Shown here: piece after piece, positions 18,291 through 27,329 of the stretch
Position numbering within the stretch: position 1 is the stretch's first letter
Layout: the number at the start of each line of letters is the position of its first letter
From: Pelagibacterium lentulum
GTDB taxonomy: Bacteria; Pseudomonadota; Alphaproteobacteria; Rhizobiales; Devosiaceae
Direction: 5' to 3'
NCBI RefSeq assembly: GCF_003992625.1
Contig: NZ_RZMW01000029.1
Coordinates: forward strand, 124,001-188,000
Length of the DNA: 64,000 nucleotides
Program-made: the position numbers and the translations under genes
Notes under the pieces: model-generated
Told to the model about the DNA's origin: nothing
Databases searched by the model: none
Seen by the model: the letters and a program-made list of their open reading frames with translations, nothing else

Positions 18291-19296
18291 TATTTACGGC
18301 GTCGGTCGCAGAGAGAAATCCGACTTCAATGCCGCACCAGTTCTTGAACGTCTGGTGGGCAAAGCGATTGAGCACTTCGGCCTGCCGAGCATCCGGTTCG
18401 GCAATGGCTTTGAGAAGTCCTGCAATCATAGCTGTGGCCGCTGGCAGGCTGCCGTCATCGCATTTGAGCGCAAAGCCCAGGCCTTTGTCGCGCAAAGCAC
18501 CACAGAATACCCCTTCCGCCCCGAGCTTGACCATCAGCCTGCCATCGAACGCCTTCATTGCTTCGGTGTCGAAGGCATCGGTGCCGGCAATCAGAAAGGG
18601 ATGACTGGTCGCGCTGTCGAACAGCCGCGCGGAGGCCTTGGCCATCTCCGGGGTCAGCCCTTCCCCCGTCGCCATTCGAGCAAAGCCTTGGGCAAAGTTT
18701 TTAAGCGGAGCCGCCCAGGTCGGAATCGAACAGCCGTCCGTTCCGCATTTGCTTTCGGTCAGCGCTGCGCCAATCACCGCTTCAACCGCGGCTCGTACTC
18801 TTTTCTGGACTTCATGTTCAGGCTTCACATATCCGGCGGGGTCGATACCGAGCGCCTGAGCGACGGCCAGCATACCCGCATGTTTGCCCGAGCAGTTGTT
18901 ATGAAGCGCGGACGGCCTTTCGCCAGCATCGGCCAATGCCTTGCGCGCGGCCTTGTTGGTGGGCGGATGGGCACCACATTCGAGCGCCATGACGTTCAAG
19001 CCGACCTTTTTCAGAGCGTTGGCGGCAACGCGCACATGATCGGATTCACCGTGATGGGAAGCACAGGCCAAGGCCAGATTTTCGTCGTCGAGAGTAAATT
19101 TCTCGAGGGCGCCAGTAGCAAAAATCGGAAGGGCCTGGATGGCTTTGATTGCCGAGCGCGGGAAAATCTCACGCTCTATGTCACCGGCGCTTGCAACGAC
19201 GTTGCCTGCCGGATCCGCTATGCAAAAGGCGCCGCGATGGCGATTTTCAACCCAATTCCCGCGTGTGAACTCGGCCAGTACCGGATTGGCATCCAT
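18277..19296 (-). CDS. L-asparaginase of the rhizobial (PF06089) type
   Basis: 339 residues, matching the thermolabile rhizobial asparaginase II family (PF06089), unrelated to E. coli AnsA/AnsB. Predicted catalytic Ser/Lys in PRSAIKAIQALP (S-x-x-K) and second block HNNCSGKHAGML (S-G-K-H with a cysteine that binds zinc in R. etli enzymes). Further conserved CGTDGCSIPTWA. It hydrolyses L-asparagine to aspartate and ammonia. No export signal. No aspartase or transporter next to it. Confidence 0.9.
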   Translation of the reverse strand: MDANPVLAEFTRGNWVENRHRGAFCIADPAGNVVASAGDIEREIFPRSAIKAIQALPIFATGALEKFTLDDENLALACASHHGESDHVRVAANALKKVGLNVMALECGAHPPTNKAARKALADAGERPSALHNNCSGKHAGMLAVAQALGIDPAGYVKPEHEVQKRVRAAVEAVIGAALTESKCGTDGCSIPTWAAPLKNFAQGFARMATGEGLTPEMAKASARLFDSATSHPFLIAGTDAFDTEAMKAFDGRLMVKLGAEGVFCGALRDKGLGFALKCDDGSLPAATAMIAGLLKAIAEPDARQAEVLNRFAHQTFKNWCGIEVGFLSATDAVNISLR

Positions 19297-19387
19297 AGAG
19301 AAATCCCCGCTTCTTTTCGCTCCGTTGTGGAGCGCAAGGCGCGGGGAAAGTCAACAGGACACCGAACGGCGGAAGGGCGTTTGTCGC

Positions 19388-19717
19388 TCACTCCCAATGC
19401 AAAGAAAGGTTACGAGCCTCAACCCAACCGGCCGATTGGCCGCGCTCGACGCGACACCAGCTTCCGGTTTCCTTATCGCTCATGCAGCGATCGACCCAAA
19501 CCCACACGCGCGGCTCCAGTTGGCCGACAGCCTGATCCAGTTGGCCCGGCGCAGCGTAAAGGGTTAGTAAAGTTTGATCTCGATCAAGCGAAATGCGTGC
19601 GATCGTGTCAATGTTCTGGGAGCCGGCCATGACCGAAGGTGAGAACACTCCAGACACAGCCAAGGCGACCAGACCGCCAATAAGTGCAGGAAGCGTGAGT
19701 TTGGAAACGATGTTCAT
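19388..19717 (-). CDS. Small secreted SH3-like protein
   Basis: 109 residues from the ATG at 19717 with GGGGGTAAAG just before it. A Sec signal peptide (LPALIGGLVALAVSGVFSPSVMA) is followed by a compact domain with WVWVDRCMSDKETGSWCRVE and GWVEARNLSLHW, resembling bacterial SH3b. The two Cys may form a disulfide. Function unknown. Confidence 0.65.
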   Translation of the reverse strand: MNIVSKLTLPALIGGLVALAVSGVFSPSVMAGSQNIDTIARISLDRDQTLLTLYAAPGQLDQAVGQLEPRVWVWVDRCMSDKETGSWCRVERGQSAGWVEARNLSLHWE

Positions 19718-19889
19718 CTTTACCCCCAACAGAACGATGAATTTGCTTTGATGGGAAGTTTTTCGCACTTCGGGGTTGAATGAAGCCTGATTTAGGCATT
19801 CATCTGGTATTCATATTCGGGGAGGCGTAAAATTCGATCTTACTAAACAGGTGCCTAATGGCATTCCTTACGGAGGAGAATTACAACAT

Positions 19890-20507
19890 ATGTCCGCAAC
19901 GCGTCTTTTGGTCCTCGCTGTCGTTCGCGCCCACGGCAAGGCACACGGATATCTTGTCGGCCAGGAACTGATGGCATGGGACGCCGATAAATGGGCCAAT
20001 ACAAAAACCGGCTCCATTTATCACGCATTGCGGCAATTGACTAAAGAACGCCTGCTGATTGAATCAAATATTCCCTCCACGGACAACACGCCGGCCCGAA
20101 CCGATTATTCCATTAGCGAGAGCGGTGAAACCGAGTACCAGAAGCTTCTCGCACGGGCATTGATCAATCCCGAACCGCGTCCCGACATGCTGTGTTCGGG
20201 CCTGGTTCTAATGTCTTCACTTGAGCGTTCTGTTGCTGTCGACTATCTGAAACGCCGCCGCGACATTTTGAAAGATCATCAGGCGCAGGTGAATACTGCC
20301 TCGGCAAAAGCGAACTGGACGGGACGCAATGCCCTGCCTCCTCATGTGGAAGCGCTGTTGAGCTTTTGGGACCACCATACGTCCTGCGCCTATGACTGGG
20401 TAAGCGAGCTTATCGATAAAATAGAAGGCGGCGCTTACATTTATGCTGACGACGACCCCAAGGCGTTTGGTTGTCCGGGTTCGCGCTTTGCGCCATATGA
20501 GACGTGA
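19890..20507 (+). CDS. PadR family transcriptional regulator
   Basis: 205 residues from the ATG at 19890. GGAGGA lies 12 bases upstream, a slightly long spacing; a GTG at 19851 would add 13 residues. N-terminal winged helix (LLVLAVVRAHGKAHGYLVGQ, TGSIYHALRQLTKERLL) and a C-terminal helical dimerisation part as in PadR-s1 proteins. Likely a repressor that senses a small aromatic or drug-like ligand. It converges with the alpha/beta hydrolase, 3 bases apart. Confidence 0.85.
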   Translation: MSATRLLVLAVVRAHGKAHGYLVGQELMAWDADKWANTKTGSIYHALRQLTKERLLIESNIPSTDNTPARTDYSISESGETEYQKLLARALINPEPRPDMLCSGLVLMSSLERSVAVDYLKRRRDILKDHQAQVNTASAKANWTGRNALPPHVEALLSFWDHHTSCAYDWVSELIDKIEGGAYIYADDDPKAFGCPGSRFAPYET

Positions 20508-20510
20508 CGA

Positions 20511-21290
20511 TTATTCGGCCAAGTCGGCAAAGGCAGTGATAATATCGCTCATGGTGTCGGGACTTTCGACTGGCAACATATGAGCCGCATTCTTGATAAG
20601 CTCGAAGCGGGCGCCGGGAATGGCGCGGGCGAGATTGGCGACTGCACTCGGCGATACCGCGCCGTCCTTGTCCCCCACGATACATAAGGTCGGTACTGCA
20701 ACCTCGCCTGACAATGCCGTCAGATCACCGTCGCGCAAAGCCGCACACGAGGCAATATAGCCTGCTCCGGGCTGACGGATGACCATATTGCGATAGCCAG
20801 CCACGTCTGCCGGATTGTCCACGCGGAAGCCTTCGGTGAACCAGTGTTCCATCAGCGTATCGGCAAGCGCTTCGATACCATTGGCTTCCACGCTTGCAAT
20901 CCGCGCGTCCCAATCCTCCGGCTCGCCGAACCTGGCCAGTGCGCCACACAGGATAAGCGCTTTGACTTTCTCAGGGTGAGTATGGGCAACCAGGCTACCC
21001 ATCGACAGCCCACAAATGATGGCTGACCCTTTGCCGATCACGTCGAGCAGCTGCGCCAGATCGTCAGCATGGCGTTCGATAGTTACCGCGCCCTCGCCAG
21101 AGCCGCTTAGCCCATGCCCTCGCGCATCGTAGAGAAGGATGGAGAAACGACCCACAAGCCGCACGACAACATCGCGCCAGATACGGAAATCGGTTCCCAG
21201 CGCATTGACGAATGCCAGCACTGGTCTATCTGGCGCTGCACCAATGACCTGATAGTGAAAAACCGCGTCATCGATGCGTGTGAACTGCAT
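20511..21290 (-). CDS. Alpha/beta hydrolase, 3-oxoadipate enol-lactonase-like
   Basis: 259 residues closest in pattern to PcaD: oxyanion region VNALGTDFRIW, nucleophile elbow GLSMGS (Ser), Asp in GDKDGAVSP and His in NAAHMLPVESP. PcaD hydrolyses 3-oxoadipate enol-lactone in the protocatechuate pathway, but no other pca genes are here. After the nucleophile elbow the usual helix (about 11 residues to the Pro-Glu-Arg turn) is about four residues shorter (GLSMGSLVAHTHPEKVKAL), which may affect function. Next to, and convergent with, a PadR regulator; shares strand with the ALDH. Confidence 0.75.
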   Translation of the reverse strand: MQFTRIDDAVFHYQVIGAAPDRPVLAFVNALGTDFRIWRDVVVRLVGRFSILLYDARGHGLSGSGEGAVTIERHADDLAQLLDVIGKGSAIICGLSMGSLVAHTHPEKVKALILCGALARFGEPEDWDARIASVEANGIEALADTLMEHWFTEGFRVDNPADVAGYRNMVIRQPGAGYIASCAALRDGDLTALSGEVAVPTLCIVGDKDGAVSPSAVANLARAIPGARFELIKNAAHMLPVESPDTMSDIITAFADLAE

Positions 21291-21301
21291 TTCCGCCTCT
21301 G

Positions 21302-22798
21302 TCAGATGTCGAATTTTATACCCTGCGCCAGTGGGAGGGCGGACGAATAATTGACCGTATTTGTCTGGCGTCGCATGTAGGATTTCCAGACATCCGACCC
21401 GCTTTCGCGCCCGCCACCTGTATCCTTTTCGCCGCCGAACGCGCCACCGATTTCTGCTCCCGATGGACCGATATTCACATTGGCGATGCCACAGTCCGAT
21501 CCTGCAGCGGAAAGGAAGGTCTCGGTTTCCCGAACATCGGTTGAAAAGATGCAGCTCGAGAGGCCCTGCGGCACGTCGTTTTGCAACGTTATTGCTTCAT
21601 CTAGCGTTTCGTAGGTCATCACATAAAGGATCGGCGCAAAGGTCTCTTCACGCACAATGGCGGTCTGCCCCGGCATTTCGACAATCGCCGGTTTGACATA
21701 TTGCCCGCCTGACACGCCATCGGCCTTTTCGCCGCCCGTAACCGTCCCACCCTGCGCCTTGGCCGCATCGAGCGCTTTGCCCATGGCGATAAAGGCACCC
21801 TCATCGATCAACGGGCCCACCAGAACGCCATCTTCAAGGGGATTGCCGATTGGCAGGTTGGCATAAGCCGCCTTGAGCCGCTCGACCAGAACATCACGCA
21901 CGTCCTTATGCACGATCAGACGGCGGAGGCTTGTGCATCGCTGCCCGCAGGTCCCCACCGCGGAAAACACAATCGCACGAACCGCGTTTTCAAGGTCCGC
22001 AGATGGCGCGACGATCATGGCGTTATTGCCGCCAAGCTCAAGGATTGAGCGACCAAAGCGCTCCGCAACCACTGGCGCCACCGCGCGACCCATCCGGGTT
22101 GAACCTGTGGCGGAAATTATGGGTACGCTGCGCGATTTGGTCAGCGTCTCGCCAACATCAGCCATCCCGATTGCGACTTGCAGCAAGCCTTCCGGGGCAT
22201 CGCTGCCAAAGCGCGCCACTGCCTTTTCCCATATCTTCTGAGTAGCCAACGCGCAAAGCGGTGTTTTTTCCGACGGCTTCCAGATCACCGGATCACCGCA
22301 AACGATCGCGAGTGCGAAATTCCACGCGAACGGTGCTACCGGGAAGTTAAAGGCCGTGATCACTCCGCATGTCCCCATCGGATGCCATGTCTCGCGCATG
22401 GAATGACCGGGACGCTCCGAAGCAATGGTGAGGCCGAACAATTGCCGCGACTGACCGACTGCCAGATCGCAAATGTCGATCATCTCCTGAACTTCGCCCA
22501 AACCTTCCTGCAGGATTTTGCCGCATTCGAGCGTCACAAGCGCGCCGAGCTCCGCCTTGGCATTGCGCAATTCTTCACCGAACAGGCGAATCAACTCGCC
22601 CCGGCGCGGCGCAGGCACCAACTTCCATTTGGCAAATGCCTTTGTCGCCTTGGCGATCATCGCTTCGACATCGCTGACCGAATGCGTTCTGACCTGCGCG
22701 ATGGTGGTGCCATCGATCGGCGTTTGAACCTCCAGCGCCCCGCCCTCAAGCTGTGCCGAGGTCAAAAGGGCATCGCTCAATATATGATCGTAACGCAT
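21302..22798 (-). CDS. Aldehyde dehydrogenase, ALDH7/AmaB-like
   Basis: 498 residues from the ATG at 22798 with GGGAGCC upstream. NAD(P)-dependent. Catalytic Cys in GTCGQRCTSLRR, general base Glu in ILELGGNNAMI, and NAD-binding GSTRMGRAV. Overall it matches ALDH7 (antiquitin / L-piperidine-6-carboxylate dehydrogenase, lysine catabolism), including the family-typical YSSALPLAQGIKFDI tail. Ends 12 bases before the alpha/beta hydrolase start on the same strand. Substrate inferred, not proven. Confidence 0.88.
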   Translation of the reverse strand: MRYDHILSDALLTSAQLEGGALEVQTPIDGTTIAQVRTHSVSDVEAMIAKATKAFAKWKLVPAPRRGELIRLFGEELRNAKAELGALVTLECGKILQEGLGEVQEMIDICDLAVGQSRQLFGLTIASERPGHSMRETWHPMGTCGVITAFNFPVAPFAWNFALAIVCGDPVIWKPSEKTPLCALATQKIWEKAVARFGSDAPEGLLQVAIGMADVGETLTKSRSVPIISATGSTRMGRAVAPVVAERFGRSILELGGNNAMIVAPSADLENAVRAIVFSAVGTCGQRCTSLRRLIVHKDVRDVLVERLKAAYANLPIGNPLEDGVLVGPLIDEGAFIAMGKALDAAKAQGGTVTGGEKADGVSGGQYVKPAIVEMPGQTAIVREETFAPILYVMTYETLDEAITLQNDVPQGLSSCIFSTDVRETETFLSAAGSDCGIANVNIGPSGAEIGGAFGGEKDTGGGRESGSDVWKSYMRRQTNTVNYSSALPLAQGIKFDI

Positions 22799-22895
22799 AG
22801 TGGCTCCCACATTTATGTTGTGAAAGCCACCATAGTCAGAGCAGGAAAACGGGCAAAGCAAAGATTGCTGATAGGGCTATGACAAACGTGAATGA

Positions 22896-24170
22896 TCAGC
22901 GCGTAACCAGGATGGCCCGAAAGTCGTTGACATTGGTGCCTGTCGGGCCCGTTGTCAGCAAATCGCCAATCACCTCGAATGCCGAATAAGCATCATGGCC
23001 GAGCAGCATCGCTTTGGGATCGAGCCCTTCGGCGCGCATACGCGCAATGGTTTGCCCGTCGATAAAGGCCCCGGCATTATCTTCGGACCCGTCGATACCA
23101 TCGGTATCGGCTGCCAGCGCCTCGATATTGCCAAAGCCTTCGATCTCATGGGCAAGCGCCAGCAGGAATTCGCTGTTGCGGCCGCCACGTCCGAAACGCC
23201 CATTGCGCAGCGTAACGGTTGTTTCGCCGCCCGATAACACAACGCATGGAGCTTGGAATGGACGGTTGCGTGTCGCGATCTCACGCGCCAAAGCGCCGTG
23301 CATCTTGGCGATCTCAGCGGATTCTCCTTCGATGGCATCTGAAAGGATATGCGCGGACAGCCCCAACTGCTCGGCCTTGGCCGCCGCGGCATCCAGCGAC
23401 ACGCCTGCCGAAGCGATTACATGCACGTGGTTGCGGGCGAAAACCGCGTCGTCAGGATCAGGTGCGCTCGCTGCATCGGACTGCAAATGCGCCATTACCG
23501 ATGGAGGCAATTGTATCTGGTACTGGCTGATAATGGCCAACGCATCGGCCACCGATCCCGTACTGGGTACAGTCGGGCCTGACGCCACCATTGCAGGATC
23601 GTCGCCTGCCACGTCGGAAACAACGAGACTGACGACCTGCGCAGGCGCCGCTGCCGCGGCCAGGCGCCCGCCCTTGATCGCTGAAACATGCTTGCGGACA
23701 ATGTTCATCGCCGTGATTGGCGCGCCCGATTCAAGCAAGGCCTTGTTGACAGTTACCTCGTCATCAAATGTCAGCGTGCCGCCCGGCGCCGACAGCAGCG
23801 CAGAACCGCCACCGGAAATCAGAGCGACCACCAGATCGTCTTCGGTCAGCCCTCGGACCTGATCGAGCAGCGCCCGTGAGGCGTCCAAGCCGGCTCTGTC
23901 AGGCACGGGATGGGCGGCGTGGATTACCTTGATGCGCTGCGCCGTCGAGGGTGTGCCGTGCCGGTCAACGACGACCCCTTGGATAGGACCATCCCAGACC
24001 GCCTCAAAAGCCGCGGCCATTTGCGCCGCCGCCTTGCCTGCACCAACCACAATGGTCCGGCCTTTCGGCTTTTGCGGCAAATGCGCCTTGATGGCCGCCA
24101 GCGGATCGGCAGCCTCCACCGCAGCATCAAACAGGGCGCGCAACAGTTCGCGCGGTGCCAGATCGGTCAT
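22896..24170 (-). CDS. Glycerate 2-kinase (MOFRL family)
   Basis: 424 residues from the ATG at 24170. Phosphorylates D-glycerate at C2 (hydroxypyruvate/tartrate and serine-cycle routes). Conserved blocks: GKAAAQMAAAFE, LISGGGSALLSAPGG, SDVAGDDPAMVASGPT, VLSGGETTVTLRNGRFGRGG and the C-terminal TTGPTGTNVNDFRAIL. Type-2 glycerate kinase, unrelated to GlxK. Neighbours do not define a pathway; the ALDH lies downstream 97 bases away. Confidence 0.92.
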   Translation of the reverse strand: MTDLAPRELLRALFDAAVEAADPLAAIKAHLPQKPKGRTIVVGAGKAAAQMAAAFEAVWDGPIQGVVVDRHGTPSTAQRIKVIHAAHPVPDRAGLDASRALLDQVRGLTEDDLVVALISGGGSALLSAPGGTLTFDDEVTVNKALLESGAPITAMNIVRKHVSAIKGGRLAAAAAPAQVVSLVVSDVAGDDPAMVASGPTVPSTGSVADALAIISQYQIQLPPSVMAHLQSDAASAPDPDDAVFARNHVHVIASAGVSLDAAAAKAEQLGLSAHILSDAIEGESAEIAKMHGALAREIATRNRPFQAPCVVLSGGETTVTLRNGRFGRGGRNSEFLLALAHEIEGFGNIEALAADTDGIDGSEDNAGAFIDGQTIARMRAEGLDPKAMLLGHDAYSAFEVIGDLLTTGPTGTNVNDFRAILVTR

Positions 24171-24274
24171 GTTCTTGATTGCCTCCAGTCCCAGTCTGCA
24201 CAAGTGCATGCGCAGAATCTGCGTAAAGTTAAAACCCTTGGCTCGGCTTTCGCAAGCCCGGCCAAGCTCTTATC

Positions 24275-24640
24275 TCAACGCTCGCCCATCTGGGCGCATT
24301 GAATGCAAAGCGTAACCGCAGGATCGGCCTTAAGCCGGCCAAGGGCAATCGGCTCGCCGCAATCGACGCAGTAGCCATACTCGTCCTCCTCAAAGCGGCC
24401 AAGCGCGGCCTGCAACGCCACCTTGCGGGCGGCACGCCGTCGTTCAGAAGCCTGGGCGATTTCCTGTGCGGCCATCGCATCCATGCGCGACAAGCGCCCT
24501 ACGCTTTGCTGATCGAGCGCTACGGGCGCTCGATCAGCCTCGGTGCCGGACGACTGCTCTGCAAGCTCCTCCAGTTCCGCTTTAATGCGGGAAATGAACT
24601 CTGGCCGTAAAGCCTCCATGTCATGTTCGTTCTGTGCCAT
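24275..24640 (-). CDS. DksA/TraR-type C4 zinc-finger protein
   Basis: 121 residues from the ATG at 24640; an earlier ATG at 24655 adds five. The C-terminal zinc finger is CVDCGEPIALGRLKADPAVTLCIQC (four Cys). The N-terminal half is helical and acidic. These small DksA-like proteins bind RNA polymerase through the secondary channel; whether this one replaces DksA is unknown. Inside the gene is a perfect 12-bp inverted repeat (24509-24537). Divergent from the ThDP enzyme gene. Confidence 0.88.
   Translation of the reverse strand: MAQNEHDMEALRPEFISRIKAELEELAEQSSGTEADRAPVALDQQSVGRLSRMDAMAAQEIAQASERRRAARKVALQAALGRFEEDEYGYCVDCGEPIALGRLKADPAVTLCIQCAQMGER
24509..24537. repeat. Perfect 12-bp inverted repeat inside the DksA-type gene
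   Basis: CTGATCGAGCGC (24509-24520) and its reverse complement GCGCTCGATCAG (24526-24537) flank a 5-base loop. It is in coding sequence. No T-tract. Confidence 0.8.
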
Positions 24641-24785
24641 GCCCCCCTCTTCCACAACGCCGCGACGCAGGACTATTGCAAGAATGATCTGCGAGCATCA
24701 CACAAATAACATAATGGCGGACGGCGTTGAACTCGGGCACAGGTAATGCTCAATACACGGGTGGAACAAGGGAGTGGGAACCTAA

Positions 24786-26468
24786 ATGACTCAGAGCCAA
24801 GGGCCGCGCACTGGCGGGCAAATCCTTATCGATCAGCTTGCTGTGCAAGGCACAGAGCACGTCTTTTGCGTGCCTGGCGAGAGTTATCTGGCCGCGCTGG
24901 ATGCACTCCATGATTCGGATATCGCCATCACGATATGCCGTCAGGAAGGCGGCGCAGCCATGATGGCCGAAGCGGCTGGCAAGCTCACCGGCAGGCCCGG
25001 AATATGCTTTGTCACCCGTGGCCCCGGCGCGACCAATGCAGCCCATGGCGTTCATATCGCCAAGCAGGATTCCACACCGATGATCCTTTTTGTCGGGCAG
25101 GTCGCGCGCGATATGCGAGAACGTGAGGCGTTTCAGGAGTTGGACTATCGCGCTGTTTTCGGTTCGATGACCAAATGGACGACCGAGATCGACGATCCAG
25201 TCCGGATTCCAGAAACAATTTCGCGCGCGTTCCACATTGCCATGTCCGGGCGCCCCGGTCCGGTCGTCATCGCATTGCCCGAGGACATGCTCACCGAGTT
25301 GGCCCTGTGCGAGGATGCGCGCCGGGTTCATGTGCCGGACAGCGCCGCTCCTGAATCGGCAGTTGCACAAACGCTCGATGCGCTGGCAAAGGCAAAACGC
25401 CCGCTGATCGTTTTGGGTGGCTCACGATGGGACACTCATTCGGTCGCTGATATGCACGCATTGGCCGAAAGGCTTGACGTTCCGATCGCTGTCTCATTCA
25501 GGCGGCAGATGCTGTTTGACGCCAGCCATACTCATTTTGCCGGCGATCTCGCGCTTTCCACGAACCCGGCTCTGCTCGATTACGCCAAATCAAGTGATCT
25601 GATTGTCCTGCTTGGAGGCAGGATGTCCGAGATTGCCAGCCAGAGCTATACGCTGCTCGGTATTCCAAATGCGGGCAAAGTGCTTGTTCACGTTCATCCC
25701 GGCGCGGAAGAATTGGGACGGGTCTATCAACCCGACATTGCGATCAATTGCGCCCCTGGCGCCTTCGTTTCTGCAATGCTGAAACATGATGGTCCGGCTG
25801 CCCTCAATCGCAGCGCCGATGTCGAACGCCTGCATACGGCTTATCTGGATTGGTCAACGCCCAAGCCGCGACACAGCGAACGTGTCGATATGAACCATGT
25901 GATGACGGTATTGCGCGACAAGCTGCCAGCGGATGCCATAATGGCCAATGGCGCGGGCAATTACGCCACTTGGCTGCATCGTTTCCACCGTTTCACACGT
26001 TATGGCACCCAGCTTGCGCCCACTTCGGGCAGCATGGGGTATGGCGTTCCGGCAGCGGTAGCGGCGGCGCGTATTGAGCGCGGCAGGACGGTTATTGCGT
26101 TCGCGGGAGACGGGTGCTTTCTGATGAACGGGCAGGAATTTGCCACCGCCGTGCAATATGACCTGCCGCTTGTCGTTCTCGTCATCGACAACGGCATGTA
26201 CGGCACGATCCGCATGCACCAGGAACGGGAATATCCCGGCCGCGTTGTGGGCACAGACCTTAAAAATCCTGACTTCTCCGCTTACGCAAAGGCCTTTGGC
26301 GGGCATGGAGAAAGAGTCGAGCGCTCCGCCGATTTCGCCCCGGCGCTGGAGCGTGCGATTGCATCGGGCAAGCCCGCCATCATCCATTGCATCATCGATC
26401 CACAAGCCCTGACCATCGACCGTACGCTCGATGACATCCGAGCCAATGCGCTGCTGCAGAAAAATTAG
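24786..26468 (+). CDS. Thiamine-diphosphate-dependent enzyme (acetolactate-synthase-like)
   Basis: 560 residues. N-terminal pyrimidine-binding domain with catalytic Glu in CRQEGGAAMMAE, central domain, and C-terminal ThDP/Mg domain with GDGCFLMNGQEFATAVQYDL. Similar to IlvB-fold large subunits but without a regulatory subunit gene beside it, so it may be a stand-alone decarboxylase or carboligase. FAD-binding features are not clear. Its stop overlaps the convergent SoxYZ-like gene by 4 bases. Exact substrate unknown. Confidence 0.85.
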   Translation: MTQSQGPRTGGQILIDQLAVQGTEHVFCVPGESYLAALDALHDSDIAITICRQEGGAAMMAEAAGKLTGRPGICFVTRGPGATNAAHGVHIAKQDSTPMILFVGQVARDMREREAFQELDYRAVFGSMTKWTTEIDDPVRIPETISRAFHIAMSGRPGPVVIALPEDMLTELALCEDARRVHVPDSAAPESAVAQTLDALAKAKRPLIVLGGSRWDTHSVADMHALAERLDVPIAVSFRRQMLFDASHTHFAGDLALSTNPALLDYAKSSDLIVLLGGRMSEIASQSYTLLGIPNAGKVLVHVHPGAEELGRVYQPDIAINCAPGAFVSAMLKHDGPAALNRSADVERLHTAYLDWSTPKPRHSERVDMNHVMTVLRDKLPADAIMANGAGNYATWLHRFHRFTRYGTQLAPTSGSMGYGVPAAVAAARIERGRTVIAFAGDGCFLMNGQEFATAVQYDLPLVVLVIDNGMYGTIRMHQEREYPGRVVGTDLKNPDFSAYAKAFGGHGERVERSADFAPALERAIASGKPAIIHCIIDPQALTIDRTLDDIRANALLQKN

Positions 26469-27292
26469 CTTACCGAAATCTCGGCACTTGCCTGAGCGCT
26501 TTCGCCTGTGTCTTCGGTCCATATAAGTTCAAGCGTGCCGCCTGCCTGCGGTGCGATATGGAACTTAATATAGGGATTGGTCGCGACTGAGCGGTTCAGG
26601 TCGGCGCTGAATACCGGCTCGCCATTCAGCGTTGCTTCAAAGCGTTCGATCAGACGCATGGGAACCATATCGCCCGAAGCATCCGTGCGCAGCCCGCTTT
26701 CCTGCGGGTGATTGATGATGGTCAGCACTTCGCCGATATCGCCAGTGGCCAGCACTTCGGGCGCCCGCACGCGCGTCTGAAACTCATTGGCGGTATCGTA
26801 GGTGTCAGCGTCGGTTAAGCAACCGGAGGTCGTCACCCGAACTTCCTGCTCGCCAACCAGCACTGCTCCGCTTGAGAGCTTGGCGAGTGCGATAACTGTC
26901 TGGGTTTCGTTGAGACGAATGCGGGTTTCGACCGCTGGCCGACCGCTCAGCGGCGTAAAATGATATGTAGCGATTTCGGGATAGGGATTGCCCGGCGCGA
27001 AAAGATGGATCGATTCCACAAATTCGCCGTCGGCCATTGGCCTATCGACCGACAGATTGACCTGTACCGAAGCGCCGTTTTCAGACACTAGCGGCAAATC
27101 CAGCACCATGCCCTGCGCGATTGGGTCTGCTCCATCGAGCACTGCCAGCACTTCATCGACCCGCTGCCATGTGCCGGTATTTGCGACGGCGCCGAGAGGG
27201 CTGAGGCTGAACACAGCGGCGGCACCGCCGAGAACCAGAGCGGAACGGCGCGAAAGGCCTGCGGTCGAATTCGTCATGATATTGGCTTTCAT
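26465..27292 (-). CDS. Tat-exported SoxYZ-like sulfur-carrier fusion
   Basis: 275 residues from ATG 27292 (GAGG 8 bases upstream). A Tat signal (SRRSALVLGG, about 14-23) is followed by a SoxY-like domain and a SoxZ-like immunoglobulin domain (FHIAPQAGGTLELIWTEDTGE). In SoxY the C-terminal GGCGG cysteine carries the sulfur adduct; here the corresponding segment reads VTTSGCLTDADT, so a cysteine is kept but the flanking glycines are not. It probably acts in the periplasm as a sulfur or sulfonate carrier with the FCSD and YeeE genes upstream; 38 bases separate it from YeeE. Substrate inferred. Confidence 0.75.
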   Translation of the reverse strand: MKANIMTNSTAGLSRRSALVLGGAAAVFSLSPLGAVANTGTWQRVDEVLAVLDGADPIAQGMVLDLPLVSENGASVQVNLSVDRPMADGEFVESIHLFAPGNPYPEIATYHFTPLSGRPAVETRIRLNETQTVIALAKLSSGAVLVGEQEVRVTTSGCLTDADTYDTANEFQTRVRAPEVLATGDIGEVLTIINHPQESGLRTDASGDMVPMRLIERFEATLNGEPVFSADLNRSVATNPYIKFHIAPQAGGTLELIWTEDTGESAQASAEISVS

Positions 27293-27329
27293 AGTCATGG
27301 CCTCGATATAGTAAAGGCTCCGGCGCACC

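Noticed and set aside
18355-19632. 425-residue plus-strand frame over the asparaginase gene
   Set aside because: The minus-strand asparaginase has its conserved catalytic blocks; the plus frame reads across two genes.
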